DNA from: JACMQX01 sp044225675
GTDB lineage: Bacteria > Pseudomonadota > Gammaproteobacteria > Burkholderiales > Burkholderiaceae_C
Assembly (NCBI GenBank): GCA_044225675.1
Contig: JBGAIH010000009.1
Span: 89,032 to 153,031 of the forward strand
Direction of reading: 5' to 3'
Length of the DNA: 64,000 bases
Under the pieces are notes generated by a model, which saw nothing but the letters and a program-made list of their open reading frames with translations, was not told the origin of the DNA and made no database searches. The translations under genes and the position numbers were made by a program. Positions 45,633 through 54,002 of the stretch are shown here, piece by piece. Each line of letters opens with the position of its first letter. The stretch's first letter is position 1.

Positions 45633-46409
45633 ATGTCCCATCATTCCGACACCCTGCCTCGCATGTCCGCCAACCTGCCCTCGCGCAGCCTTCAGCTCGC
45701 CGGTGCGAGCAATTTCCGCGACCTGGGTGGGTACGTCGGCCACGATGGCCGCAGCATCCGCTGGCGCCGGCTGTTCCGCTCCGATCACCTCGCAGGCCTG
45801 ACGACCGAGGATCTGGCCGTCCTGCGCGCGCTGGGCGTGCGGCGCGTCTGCGACTTCCGCGGTGTGGTGGAGCGCGAAAGCGCGGCGTGTGCGCTGGCCG
45901 ATGCCACTGTGCATTCACTGCCGATCGAGCCGACCGTCGTGCAGAAGCTGACCGATCTGCTGGACGCGGGGCAACGCCCGGGCGAGATGCAGGTGGTGGC
46001 ACTGATGCAGGACACCTACCGGAACTTCGTGCGGCACAACACGCACCGCTTCGCGGCGCTCTTTGCTCATTTGCTCGAAGGCGATCAGCCGATCGTGTTC
46101 CATTGCACCGCCGGCAAGGACCGAACCGGGTTTGCCGCCGCGCTGATCCTGCTGGCGCTTGGCGTTTCGCGCGACGAAGTATTGCGCGACTACCTCCTGA
46201 CCAACGAGCATCTGCGGCCGGCAGGCCACAGCAAGGCGGTGCCGCCCGAGATCGCCGAAGTGCTCTACAGGGTGCAGGCGCCATTCCTGGACTCGGCTCT
46301 GGAGGCGGTGGACGAATTGCACGGCAGCGTCGGGCGCTACCTTGCACAGGCGCTGGCGCTGGGGCCGCGCGAGCGCGAGCGGCTGGCGGCGCTGTACCTC
46401 GAGGCCTGA
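45633..46409 (+). CDS. Tyrosine-protein phosphatase (DSP-like, Y_phosphatase3 family)
   Basis: A 258-residue phosphatase. The active-site P-loop is VFHCTAGKDRTGFAA with the CX5R pattern (Cys and Arg present). Before it come GASNFRDLGGYVGHDGRSIR and LFRSDHLAGLTTEDLAVL, characteristic of the family. The start at ATG 45633 is used (MSHHSDTLPRM); ATG 45663 is also possible. The region after the P-loop has GHSKAVPPEIAEVL. Substrate (protein tyrosine or a lipid/phosphoinositide) is not determined. Confidence 0.9.
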   Translation: MSHHSDTLPRMSANLPSRSLQLAGASNFRDLGGYVGHDGRSIRWRRLFRSDHLAGLTTEDLAVLRALGVRRVCDFRGVVERESAACALADATVHSLPIEPTVVQKLTDLLDAGQRPGEMQVVALMQDTYRNFVRHNTHRFAALFAHLLEGDQPIVFHCTAGKDRTGFAAALILLALGVSRDEVLRDYLLTNEHLRPAGHSKAVPPEIAEVLYRVQAPFLDSALEAVDELHGSVGRYLAQALALGPRERERLAALYLEA

Positions 46410-46410
46410 G

Positions 46411-46453
46411 GCGCGCCCCAGTGCGCGCCCCACTGCGCGCCCCACTGCGCGCC
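46411..46453. repeat. 12-bp tandem repeat, three and a half copies
   Basis: GCGCGCCCCAGT (46411-46422), then GCGCGCCCCACT twice (46423-46446) and a partial copy to 46453. It begins directly after the phosphatase stop, in the convergent gap with the histidine kinase gene. Confidence 0.85.
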
Positions 46454-46481
46454 GGACACTTCTTCCGTGCCGCATCCGGTC

Positions 46482-49082
46482 TCAGGCTGAAGGTGCTGCA
46501 GCAGCGCGGTCGGTGAATGAAAAGTAGAAGGTCGCGCCTTCGTTCACCGCCGACTCGGCCCGGATGCGGCCACCGTGGCGCGCGAGGATGCGCTGCACCG
46601 TCGCCAGGCCGATGCCGCTGCCGTCGTACTGGTTGACGTTGTTGAGCCGGTGAAACGGCTTGAAGAGATGGGTCGCGTGGCCCATGTCGAAGCCGACGCC
46701 ATTGTCCCGCACGAAGAGGCATGTCTGGCCGCTGGCGTCGGTCATCTGGCCGAACTCGACGCGGGCGTGCGGATTGTTGCGGGTGTACTTCCAGGCGTTG
46801 CCCAGCAGATTGTCGAGGACGATCCGCGCCATGCGCCGGTCGCCCGTCGCCTTGATGCCGGGCGCCAGCACGACGTCCACCTGGCGCTGAGGCTCGCGCG
46901 AGCGCTGGGCCTCGAGCCACTCCCGCGCCATGGCGCTGAGGTCGATCTCCTGGACCTCCAGCTTGTAGCGGCTGACCTGGGCCAGCGACAGCAGGGCAGC
47001 GATCAGCTCGTGCATCCGGGCCACATTGGTGCGGATGCGCTCGAACAGGCGCTGGTCTTCGGCATCCATGCGCGGGCCGATGCGGCGTGCGAGCAGGGCG
47101 GTGAAGCCGTCGATGCTCGACAGCGGTGCCTTGAGGTCATGCGATACGGAGTAGGAGAACGACTCCAGCTCGGCGTGGCTGGCCTGCAGTTCGGCTGTCC
47201 GTTCCTTGACGCGCTGCTCGAGCGTCTCGTTGAGCTGAAGCACGTCGCGCTCGCGGCGCAGCCGCAGCAGCTCGGCATGGGTGCGGCCGGCAAAGATGCT
47301 GAAGAGCGCGTCGCGGTCGGCTGACGAAGGCTGCGCGCCCCGCCAGGCCGCCTGCAGCACGCCGATGGCGCTGCCGTCCGCGTCGCGCAGCGGCAGTCCG
47401 AGCCAGGCCCGGTAGCGCTGGGGACCGATCAGCGGGTCGTCTGGAAAGCGGCTGGACGCACCGTCGCCCACAGCGAACAGGCCGCCGGTGATCACGGCCT
47501 GCTCCGCTGCCGATCCGGCCAGCGGGGACTCGATGTCGGCCATGCGGTCGCCATCGCACAGCAGCACCAGCGTGCGCTGCCGCTCACCGGGCAGCAGTTC
47601 GACGGCGGCCACCATGTCGGCATCGAGCGCCTGGGCCAGATGCAGGGCCATCTGCGGAAAGAATCGCTCGCCGGTCTCCGACGACAGGCCCTTGGCCAGG
47701 TCGATCAGCTGGCCTTCGCGCCGCTTGCGATCGCTCACGTTGAGCGAGGTGCTCAGCACGCAGGGCTCGCCATTGATGTCCACCAGAGCCGCCCACAGCT
47801 GGCAATGGATGAGGTAGCCCTGCTTGTGGCGCATCTGGGTCTCGTAGCCGAGCACCTGGCCGTCGGCCTGCAGCTGCCGGATGAAGGCATCGCGCTCGCC
47901 CGGGTTGAGCCAGGCGCCGGTATCGAGCGTGGTCTTGCCGATCAGCTCCTTGGCGGTGTAGCCCTGCACCGAGTTCTGCGCGGAGTTGAGTGCGAGGATC
48001 ACGCCGTCGGACACGCGGGTGATGCTCATGTTCAGCGGGCTCAGCGTGAAGGCCTTGGCGAACAGTTCCTGCGACTGACGGGCGACATCGCGGGCCCGGC
48101 GCTCGGCGGTGACGTCGATGAGGTTGGACACGACGATGCGCGCCGCGCCCGCCATCTCCACCTCGCTGGACATCAGCACGTCGATCACCGCCCCTTCCTT
48201 GTTGATACAGCGCGCTTCGTGGTTGGTCACGCGCCCCTCGGCGTTGACCCGCGCCACGAAGGCCATGCGGTCGTCCTGGCTGGCCCAGAGGGCATCGGCC
48301 ACCGCGCCCGAGAGCAGCTCCGCGCGGGTGTAGCCGAACAGGCGCTCGAAGGCGGCATTCGCGTCGAGGACCTGGCGTCCGTCCAGCGCCTGCACGATGA
48401 TGGCGACCGGGCTGTTGTGAAAGACCCGGGCGTACCGGTCTTCCGACAGGCGAAGGTCGGTTTCTGCGCGTTCGCGGCGGGCCAGCTCGGTACGTTGTTC
48501 GAGCAGGGCCTGGCGCACCAGCCGGCGGGCAGCGTCCACAGCAGCCGCCACGGCCACCATGGCCAGCACATGGGTCAGCCAGAACTTGATGTTCACGCCC
48601 AGGTCGGCCGGCCGCATCAGGCCGTGCGTCTCGGCCCAGGTGAGGACCGTCATGCAGACCACGCTGAGCCCCACGGCGGCGATCAGGGCCGGCCGGCGCA
48701 GCATCATCCCGGCGGCGACGATGGCTGCGGCATAGCCGATGGTGCCGGCGCTGCGCACGGAGCCGAAGGCCACGATGCCTGCTGTCGTGTAGGCGATCAT
48801 CGAGAACACCAGCAGATGGCTGACCAGCCGGACCCGGCCACGGGCAAGCTGCCACTGGCAAAAGCCCAGCACGGCGATCATGCTCGCCAGCGATGCAATC
48901 TGCCCCACGCTGTCGCCGCGCACGATGAACAGCGCGAGGATCAGCGGCAGGCCCACCAGCAGGATGCGCAGGATGGCCGACAGCACGCCGGCGTAGCGCC
49001 CTTCCAGGAGCGCGTCCGTGAAGGACATGGGCGCCGTGTCCTGCAGGGACGTCAGCGGCCGGGTGTCGGAGGACTCGGGCAT
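46482..49082 (-). CDS. Membrane-bound PAS/GAF hybrid sensor histidine kinase
   Basis: An 866-residue kinase. The N-terminus has about six hydrophobic segments (35-195), a MASE-type sensor region. Then come two PAS domains (about 210-330 and 340-455), a GAF-like domain (about 470-600), and a coiled segment. The HisKA box is SYSVSHDLKAPLSSIDGF (His about 648). The ATPase domain shows N-box DNLLGNAWKYT, G1 RDNGVGFDM, F-box region FKPFHR, and G2 GSGIGLATV. No receiver domain and no response regulator gene are adjacent, so it is an orphan; the partner must be elsewhere. It is the last gene after the sulfurtransferase, with a 41-base gap. Confidence 0.9.
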   Translation of the reverse strand: MPESSDTRPLTSLQDTAPMSFTDALLEGRYAGVLSAILRILLVGLPLILALFIVRGDSVGQIASLASMIAVLGFCQWQLARGRVRLVSHLLVFSMIAYTTAGIVAFGSVRSAGTIGYAAAIVAAGMMLRRPALIAAVGLSVVCMTVLTWAETHGLMRPADLGVNIKFWLTHVLAMVAVAAAVDAARRLVRQALLEQRTELARRERAETDLRLSEDRYARVFHNSPVAIIVQALDGRQVLDANAAFERLFGYTRAELLSGAVADALWASQDDRMAFVARVNAEGRVTNHEARCINKEGAVIDVLMSSEVEMAGAARIVVSNLIDVTAERRARDVARQSQELFAKAFTLSPLNMSITRVSDGVILALNSAQNSVQGYTAKELIGKTTLDTGAWLNPGERDAFIRQLQADGQVLGYETQMRHKQGYLIHCQLWAALVDINGEPCVLSTSLNVSDRKRREGQLIDLAKGLSSETGERFFPQMALHLAQALDADMVAAVELLPGERQRTLVLLCDGDRMADIESPLAGSAAEQAVITGGLFAVGDGASSRFPDDPLIGPQRYRAWLGLPLRDADGSAIGVLQAAWRGAQPSSADRDALFSIFAGRTHAELLRLRRERDVLQLNETLEQRVKERTAELQASHAELESFSYSVSHDLKAPLSSIDGFTALLARRIGPRMDAEDQRLFERIRTNVARMHELIAALLSLAQVSRYKLEVQEIDLSAMAREWLEAQRSREPQRQVDVVLAPGIKATGDRRMARIVLDNLLGNAWKYTRNNPHARVEFGQMTDASGQTCLFVRDNGVGFDMGHATHLFKPFHRLNNVNQYDGSGIGLATVQRILARHGGRIRAESAVNEGATFYFSFTDRAAAAPSA

Positions 49083-49123
49083 GGAGCGGGTTCGCGTGAG
49101 CGTGGAGGTTCAGGCCGGGCGGC

Positions 49124-50020
49124 TCAGCCTTTTTCGACCGGCCGCGCCGGATCGCTGCACCACTCGCTCCAGCTGCCTGCGTACAGGGCGGGGCGGCCGA
49201 GGCCGGCCAGTTCCATGGCGAGGATGTTGGGCACGGCGCTCACGCCGCTGCCGCAGTGAAGCACCACGCCCGAGGGGTCGCGCCCGGCCAGCAGTGCGTC
49301 GAACTCGGCGCGCAGTTGCTCCGGTGCCTTGAAGCGGCCGTCCTCCCCCATGTTCTGGGTGAAGGGGCGGTTGAGCGCACCCGGGATGTGGCCCGCGACC
49401 GGGTCGATCGGCTCGACCTCGCCCCGGTAGCGCGGCGCGCCGCGCGCGTCGATCAGGGTCCGGCCGGGCTGGCCGAGCCCAGCCAGGACATCGGCGGTCT
49501 GAACCAGCTTCACCAGCGGTTCGCCCGCCACGAAATTGGACTGGAAATGCGCCGGCTCCTCGCCACTGGCGGTGGCGCCGCCGGCCGCCTCCCAGGCCTG
49601 CAGCCCGCCATCGAGCAGGGCGACGGCGTCATGGCCCATCCACTTGAGCATCCACCACAGGCGTCCGCAGTAGTTGGCGCCCTGGCGGTCATAGGCGACC
49701 GCCTGCATGTCGTTGGCGAAACCGACCTTGGACAGCCAGAACGCGAACTTCTCGCGGCTGGGCAGCGGATGGCGTCCGCCGGAGGCGGCATCGGCCGGCC
49801 TGTGGTGCTTGCCGTGCGCGTCGGGCATGCCCTTGTCGCTCAGCGCGGTGTCCAGGTTGGCATAGACCGCGCCCGGGATGTGCCGTTCGCGGTACTGCTG
49901 CTCGCCTGCGGTGGGGGCCATCAGGTCGAAGCTGCAGTCGAAGACCATCAGTCGCTGGCCGCTTTTCTGCAGCGCCATCAGCTGGGCGGGTGACATCAGG
50001 GTGGTGTAGGGGGCGGACAT
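49124..50020 (-). CDS. 3-mercaptopyruvate/thiosulfate sulfurtransferase
   Basis: A 298-residue two-domain rhodanese. The active-site loop is HCGSGVSAVPNI, whose CGSGV start resembles mercaptopyruvate sulfurtransferases (CGSGVTA) rather than thiosulfate enzymes (CRKGVTA). Other marks are VFDCSFDLMAPTAGEQQYRE, RHIPGAVYANLDTALSD, TLIDARGAPRYRGEVEPID and AGHIPGALNRPF. It is transcribed directly after the EamA gene (three-base gap). Sulfur from cysteine-derived mercaptopyruvate may be passed to an acceptor, but the operon role is not clear. Confidence 0.9.
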   Translation of the reverse strand: MSAPYTTLMSPAQLMALQKSGQRLMVFDCSFDLMAPTAGEQQYRERHIPGAVYANLDTALSDKGMPDAHGKHHRPADAASGGRHPLPSREKFAFWLSKVGFANDMQAVAYDRQGANYCGRLWWMLKWMGHDAVALLDGGLQAWEAAGGATASGEEPAHFQSNFVAGEPLVKLVQTADVLAGLGQPGRTLIDARGAPRYRGEVEPIDPVAGHIPGALNRPFTQNMGEDGRFKAPEQLRAEFDALLAGRDPSGVVLHCGSGVSAVPNILAMELAGLGRPALYAGSWSEWCSDPARPVEKG

Positions 50021-50023
50021 GGC

Positions 50024-50923
50024 TCAATGCTCCTCGGGCGGTGAATCGGGTGCGGCTCGCTTGCGCAGGACGGTCGCTGCAATGCCGCTGGCCACGATCA
50101 GCGCCATGCCGGCCCAGCCGTACAGCGGAATTTCGTCGCCGAACAGCAGCAGGCTGAAGATCGCGGCAAACACAATCCCGGAGTATTGCAAATTGGCGAC
50201 CACCAGTGTTGCACCCTGACTGTACGCCCGGGTCATGCACAGCTGCGCGAGCGAGGCCAGCACGCCGAGCGGAAAGAGCCAGGCCGCGCCGCGCCACTGC
50301 CACGGCGAGGTGCCCACGACCAGCATGCCCAGCCCGCCTGCGAGCGCGGTGCCCACCGAGAAATAGAACACGGTGCGCTCCTCGGGCTCGCCGCTCCTGG
50401 CCAGGGCCATCACCTGCATGTAGGCAAAGGCGGCGGACATCCCGGACAGCAGGCCGACCAGCGCGGCGAAGCCCTGGTTCTGGTCGAAGGTGGGGCGCAG
50501 CATCATCACCACGCCGACGAAGCCGGCGATCACGGTCAGCACCAGCGGGCCCTGCGTCAGCGGCTTGCTGTCGGGCCGCATCGGATTCCACGCGAGCAGC
50601 GCACCGCCCACCAGGAAGGCCGCGATCCAGACGCTGCTCATGTAGTTGAGCGTCATGGCGGTGGCCAGTGGCAGCTTGCCTATCGCGTAGAACCAGGCCC
50701 CGAGCGACAGCACGCCGATCAGGCTGCGCCAGGCGTGCATGCCGGGCACGCTGGTGGCGAGCGTCACCTTGCGCGAGTGGGCAAAGGTCCACATGAAGGC
50801 CACGCCGATGATTCCGCGGTAGAACACCAGTTCTGCGCTGTTGAAGTAGCCGGAGCCGATCTTCACGCACACGCCCATGCCGGCAAAGAGCATCGACGCA
50901 GCGAGCATCCAAAGCGCCTGCAT
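50024..50923 (-). CDS. EamA/RhaT-type drug/metabolite exporter
   Basis: A 299-residue inner-membrane carrier with ten hydrophobic segments and the internal duplication of the EamA fold. It begins MQALWMLAASMLFAGMGVCV. The repeat halves are seen in ATAMTLNYMSSVWIAAFLVG and in QGATLVVANLQYSGIVFAAI. It may export an amino acid or a small metabolite; the substrate is unknown. It lies three bases downstream of leuD and three bases upstream of the sulfurtransferase. Confidence 0.88.
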   Translation of the reverse strand: MQALWMLAASMLFAGMGVCVKIGSGYFNSAELVFYRGIIGVAFMWTFAHSRKVTLATSVPGMHAWRSLIGVLSLGAWFYAIGKLPLATAMTLNYMSSVWIAAFLVGGALLAWNPMRPDSKPLTQGPLVLTVIAGFVGVVMMLRPTFDQNQGFAALVGLLSGMSAAFAYMQVMALARSGEPEERTVFYFSVGTALAGGLGMLVVGTSPWQWRGAAWLFPLGVLASLAQLCMTRAYSQGATLVVANLQYSGIVFAAIFSLLLFGDEIPLYGWAGMALIVASGIAATVLRKRAAPDSPPEEH

Positions 50924-50926
50924 GCC

Positions 50927-51577
50927 TCAGTGCTCCAGCGTGTGGGCCAGCCAGGGCTGGCGCGCCAGCCGCGCGGCTTCGAAGCCGGCGATGGCGTGGC
51001 GGTGGGCGAGCGTCGCTTCGATCCAGTCGATGTCGCGGGTCAGCAGCGACCGCTCGCGTGCCGTGAGCGCGAAGGCGAAGCTGCCGGCGGCGCTGGTCAC
51101 ACGGCCGGCAAGGACGTCGATCGTCACCCGGGCCGCGCCGGCCTGCGACAGCGCGAACAGCCGGTCGACGTCGGCCTCGCTCAGCACGATGGCCGCGACG
51201 CCGTTGAGCGGACAGTTCTGCCGGAAGATGTCGCCGAACGAAGGCGCCAGCACGGCGCGGATCCCGTGATCGCGCAGGGCCCACACGGCATGCTCGCGGC
51301 TCGATCCGCAACCGAAATTGGCACGCGCCAGCAGCACGGTGGCGCCCGCGAGATCGGGGCGGTTGAGCACGAAGTCCGGATCGGGGCGGCGCAGCGAGTG
51401 GTCCTGACCCAGGTCGCCCGGGTCAAGGTAGCGCCAGTTGTCGAACAGCACCGGCCCATACCCGCTGCGGGCGGTGGAGCGGCCGTACTGCTTGGGGAAG
51501 ATCGCGTCGGTGTCCACGTTGGCGCGGTCCAGCGGCACCACGGTGCCGCTGTGCACGCCTTCGGGGAAACCAGGCAT
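50927..51577 (-). CDS. leuD: 3-isopropylmalate dehydratase small subunit, without adjacent leuC
   Basis: A 216-residue swivel-domain protein. Typical pieces are VVPLDRANVDTDAIFPKQYG, YGPVLFDNWRYLDPGD, the catalytic-loop segment NFGCGSSREHAVWALRDHGI and APSFGDIFRQNCPLNGV. It is close to LeuD of leucine synthesis, which needs LeuC (with an iron-sulfur cluster) to work. No leuC is in the window. It starts one base within the Rieske gene's stop (TGATG), so the two are translationally linked. It may be a second LeuD copy used for another hydroxy-acid dehydration, with a LeuC coded elsewhere. Confidence 0.87.
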   Translation of the reverse strand: MPGFPEGVHSGTVVPLDRANVDTDAIFPKQYGRSTARSGYGPVLFDNWRYLDPGDLGQDHSLRRPDPDFVLNRPDLAGATVLLARANFGCGSSREHAVWALRDHGIRAVLAPSFGDIFRQNCPLNGVAAIVLSEADVDRLFALSQAGAARVTIDVLAGRVTSAAGSFAFALTARERSLLTRDIDWIEATLAHRHAIAGFEAARLARQPWLAHTLEH

Positions 51578-52701
51578 CAGAGCACGACGGTCTGGCGGTA
51601 CCACTCGTGGAAGTGCTGCATGCCATCTTCCATCGGGCTCTGGTAGGGGCCGAACTCGTTGTCGCCGCGATCCATCAGGGCCTTGCGGCCGGCGTCCATG
51701 CGCAGGGCGATCTCGTCGTCCTCCACGCAGGTTTCCATGTAGGCGGCCTGTTGCGCCTCGACGAACTCGCGCTCGAACGCGGCGATCTCCTCGGGGTAGA
51801 AGAACTCGACCACGTTGAGCGTCTTCTGCGGGCCCATCGGATGCAGGGTGGAGACCGTCAGCACGTGCGGATACCACTCCACCATGATGTGGGGGTAATA
51901 GGTGAGCCAGATCGCCCCGAACTGCGGCGGCTCGCCGTTGCGGTAGTTCAGCAGGGCTTCCTGCCAGCGTTCATAGACCGGACTGCCCGCCTTGCCCAGG
52001 CGGTTGGCCACGCCGACCGTCTGCACCGAATACTGCTCCTTGAACTCCCAGCGCAGGTCGTCGCAGGTCACGAAGCTGCCCAGTCCCGGGTGGAACGGGC
52101 CGACGTGGTAGTCCTCCAGATAGACCTCGATGAAGGTCTTCCAGTTGTAGTTGCACTCATGCATCTCGACGCGGTCGCGCACGTAGCCCGTGAAGTCGAG
52201 TTGTGCGCGCGGCCCCATGTGGGCCAGGTCGGCCGCGACGTCACGGCCGCCGGGTCTGCGCTCGAACAGGAGGCCGTTCCAGGATTGAAGGGGATAGTTG
52301 GCCAGATCCAGGCACGGGTCCTGCGCGAAGTGGGGCGCACCCAGCAGCTTGCCTCCCGCGTCATAGGTCCAGCGGTGCAGCGGGCAGACGATCTGCCCGG
52401 CGGCGCCCTCGCGCGATCCGGCGAGCGTGCCGCTGCCGCGCAGCATGACGGCCTGGCGGTGCCGGCAGACGTTGGAGACGAGCTGCACGCCGGCCGGCGT
52501 GCGCACCAGCGCGCGGCCCTCGCCCTCATGGGCCAGGGTGGCATAGTCGCCGACCTGCGGCACGGCCAGTTCGTGCCCCACATAGCGGGGCCCATTCTGG
52601 AAGATGGTCTGCATCTCGCGCCGGAACAGCGCCTCGTCGAAGTAGCTGGAAACTGGTAGTTGGCTTGCGGCCTGCTGCAGTTGAAGACTTAAATCAGACA
52701 T
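51577..52701 (-). CDS. Rieske non-haem iron oxygenase, alpha subunit
   Basis: A 374-residue aromatic ring-hydroxylating-type oxygenase. The Rieske [2Fe-2S] ligands are Cys 79, His 81, Cys 106 and His 109 (NVCRHRQAV and VCPLHRWTYD). The mononuclear iron ligands His 199 and His 204 are in LEDYHVGPFHPGLGSF, after NYNWKTFIE. A single-gene alpha subunit without reductase or ferredoxin nearby suggests that electrons come from a shared partner. Substrate unknown: it may act on an aromatic, a betaine-like amine or a steroid. It opens a four-gene operon with leuD, EamA and sulfurtransferase. Confidence 0.88.
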   Translation of the reverse strand: MSDLSLQLQQAASQLPVSSYFDEALFRREMQTIFQNGPRYVGHELAVPQVGDYATLAHEGEGRALVRTPAGVQLVSNVCRHRQAVMLRGSGTLAGSREGAAGQIVCPLHRWTYDAGGKLLGAPHFAQDPCLDLANYPLQSWNGLLFERRPGGRDVAADLAHMGPRAQLDFTGYVRDRVEMHECNYNWKTFIEVYLEDYHVGPFHPGLGSFVTCDDLRWEFKEQYSVQTVGVANRLGKAGSPVYERWQEALLNYRNGEPPQFGAIWLTYYPHIMVEWYPHVLTVSTLHPMGPQKTLNVVEFFYPEEIAAFEREFVEAQQAAYMETCVEDDEIALRMDAGRKALMDRGDNEFGPYQSPMEDGMQHFHEWYRQTVVL

Positions 52702-52884
52702 GGGTGACCTGACCTAGAGACTCCCCCTATGAAGGGGCAGGGTAAGCGCTTTATCCGGGGACTGGCGCGGGAAAACGGCCCGGGGGAAAAGGGGGTGGGC
52801 CGTGAAAGAGCGGGGATTGTACCCCCGGGGCTCGCGCGCCTTGCCCCTGCCCCTAAAATCCCTGTTTTAAATCAAGCAGTTCAC

Positions 52885-53118
52885 ATGCCCAAGGCTTCTT
52901 CCCCTTCCGAAACGCCGGCCAGCTACGAAGCCGCGCTGCAGGAACTCGAGCAGCTGGTCAGCCAGCTCGAGTCCGGCCAGATGCCTCTGGAGCAGCTGCT
53001 CACCGGCTACCGTCGCGGGGCCGAGCTGCTGGCCTTCTGCAAGGACCGCCTGCAATCGGTCGAAGACCAGATCAAGGTGCTTGACGACGGGGTTCTCAAG
53101 CCGTGGACGCAAGAGTGA
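52885..53118 (+). CDS. xseB: Exodeoxyribonuclease VII small subunit
   Basis: A 77-residue protein. The start at ATG 52885 gives MPKASSPSETPASYEAALQE. The core ELEQLVSQLESGQMPLEQLL and YRRGAELLAFCKDRLQSVED is diagnostic. It binds the XseA large subunit, which is not in the window. It overlaps the ispA start by 16 bases, so xseB, ispA and dxs form one operon, as in many proteobacteria. The 183-base gap before it shows a TAAAAT hexamer (52854-52859) that could be a -10, with no clear -35. Confidence 0.93.
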   Translation: MPKASSPSETPASYEAALQELEQLVSQLESGQMPLEQLLTGYRRGAELLAFCKDRLQSVEDQIKVLDDGVLKPWTQE

Positions 53119-54002
53119 GCCTCCCTTTCCGCGACTGGTGTGCCGGACATCTGGGCCGCGTGGAGCGCGCCCTGGAGACCTGGGTGGCGCCCGAGTCGCC
53201 AGCCGGCCTGGGCGAAGCCATGCGTTATGCCGTGCTCGATGGCGGCAAGCGTCTGCGGCCGCTCCTCGTGCTGGCTGCCAGCGAGGCGGTGGGTGGCGAG
53301 ACCGGGGCGGCGCTGCGCGCAGCCTGCGCGGTCGAGCTGATCCATGCCTACTCCCTGGTCCATGACGACATGCCCTGCATGGACAACGACGTCCTGCGCC
53401 GAGGCAAGCCGACGGTGCACGTGCGCTTCGGGCAGGCCCAGGCGCTTCTGGCGGGTGATGCCCTCCAGGCCCTGGCTTTCGAGCTGCTCACGCCTGAGGA
53501 AAGCGTGGTGGACGCCCGCATCCAGGCGCGGCTGTGCCGCCTGCTGGCCCATGCGGCCGGCAGCCAGGGCATGGCCGGCGGCCAGGCGATCGATCTGGCC
53601 AGCATCGGCCGCGCCCTGAGCGAGGACGAACTGCGGCGCATGCACCGCCTCAAGACGGGCGCCCTGCTGCGTGCGAGCGTGGCCATGGGGGCTGCCTGCG
53701 GTCACGCGGGCGCCCGTGCCGACGAAGCGCTCGGCGCCTATGGTGCGGCCATCGGCCTGGCCTTTCAGGTGGTCGACGACATTCTCGACGTGACGGCCGA
53801 CTCGGCGACGCTCGGCAAGACGGCAGGCAAGGACGCGGCCCAGGACAAGCCCACCTATGTCTCCCTGCTGGGGCTCGAACGCTCGCGGGCCCATGCGCAG
53901 GAACTGCTGGCCGAGGCCCACGCCGCCCTGCGCGACTCGGGCCTGGCCGACACCCGGGCGCTCGCCGCCCTGGCCGACATGGTGGTGAACAGGGACAAAT
54001 GA
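53103..54002 (+). CDS. ispA: Farnesyl diphosphate synthase (polyprenyl synthetase)
   Basis: A 299-residue trans-prenyltransferase that condenses DMAPP with IPP, giving geranyl and farnesyl diphosphate. It starts with GTG 53103. The first aspartate-rich motif is HDDMPCMDNDVLRRGKPTVH (FARM) and the second is VVDDILDVTADSATLG (SARM). It has GGKRLRPLLVLAA near the N-terminus. Translation is coupled to both neighbours: it overlaps xseB by 16 bases and dxs by four (ATGA). Confidence 0.94.
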   Translation: MDARVSLPFRDWCAGHLGRVERALETWVAPESPAGLGEAMRYAVLDGGKRLRPLLVLAASEAVGGETGAALRAACAVELIHAYSLVHDDMPCMDNDVLRRGKPTVHVRFGQAQALLAGDALQALAFELLTPEESVVDARIQARLCRLLAHAAGSQGMAGGQAIDLASIGRALSEDELRRMHRLKTGALLRASVAMGAACGHAGARADEALGAYGAAIGLAFQVVDDILDVTADSATLGKTAGKDAAQDKPTYVSLLGLERSRAHAQELLAEAHAALRDSGLADTRALAALADMVVNRDK

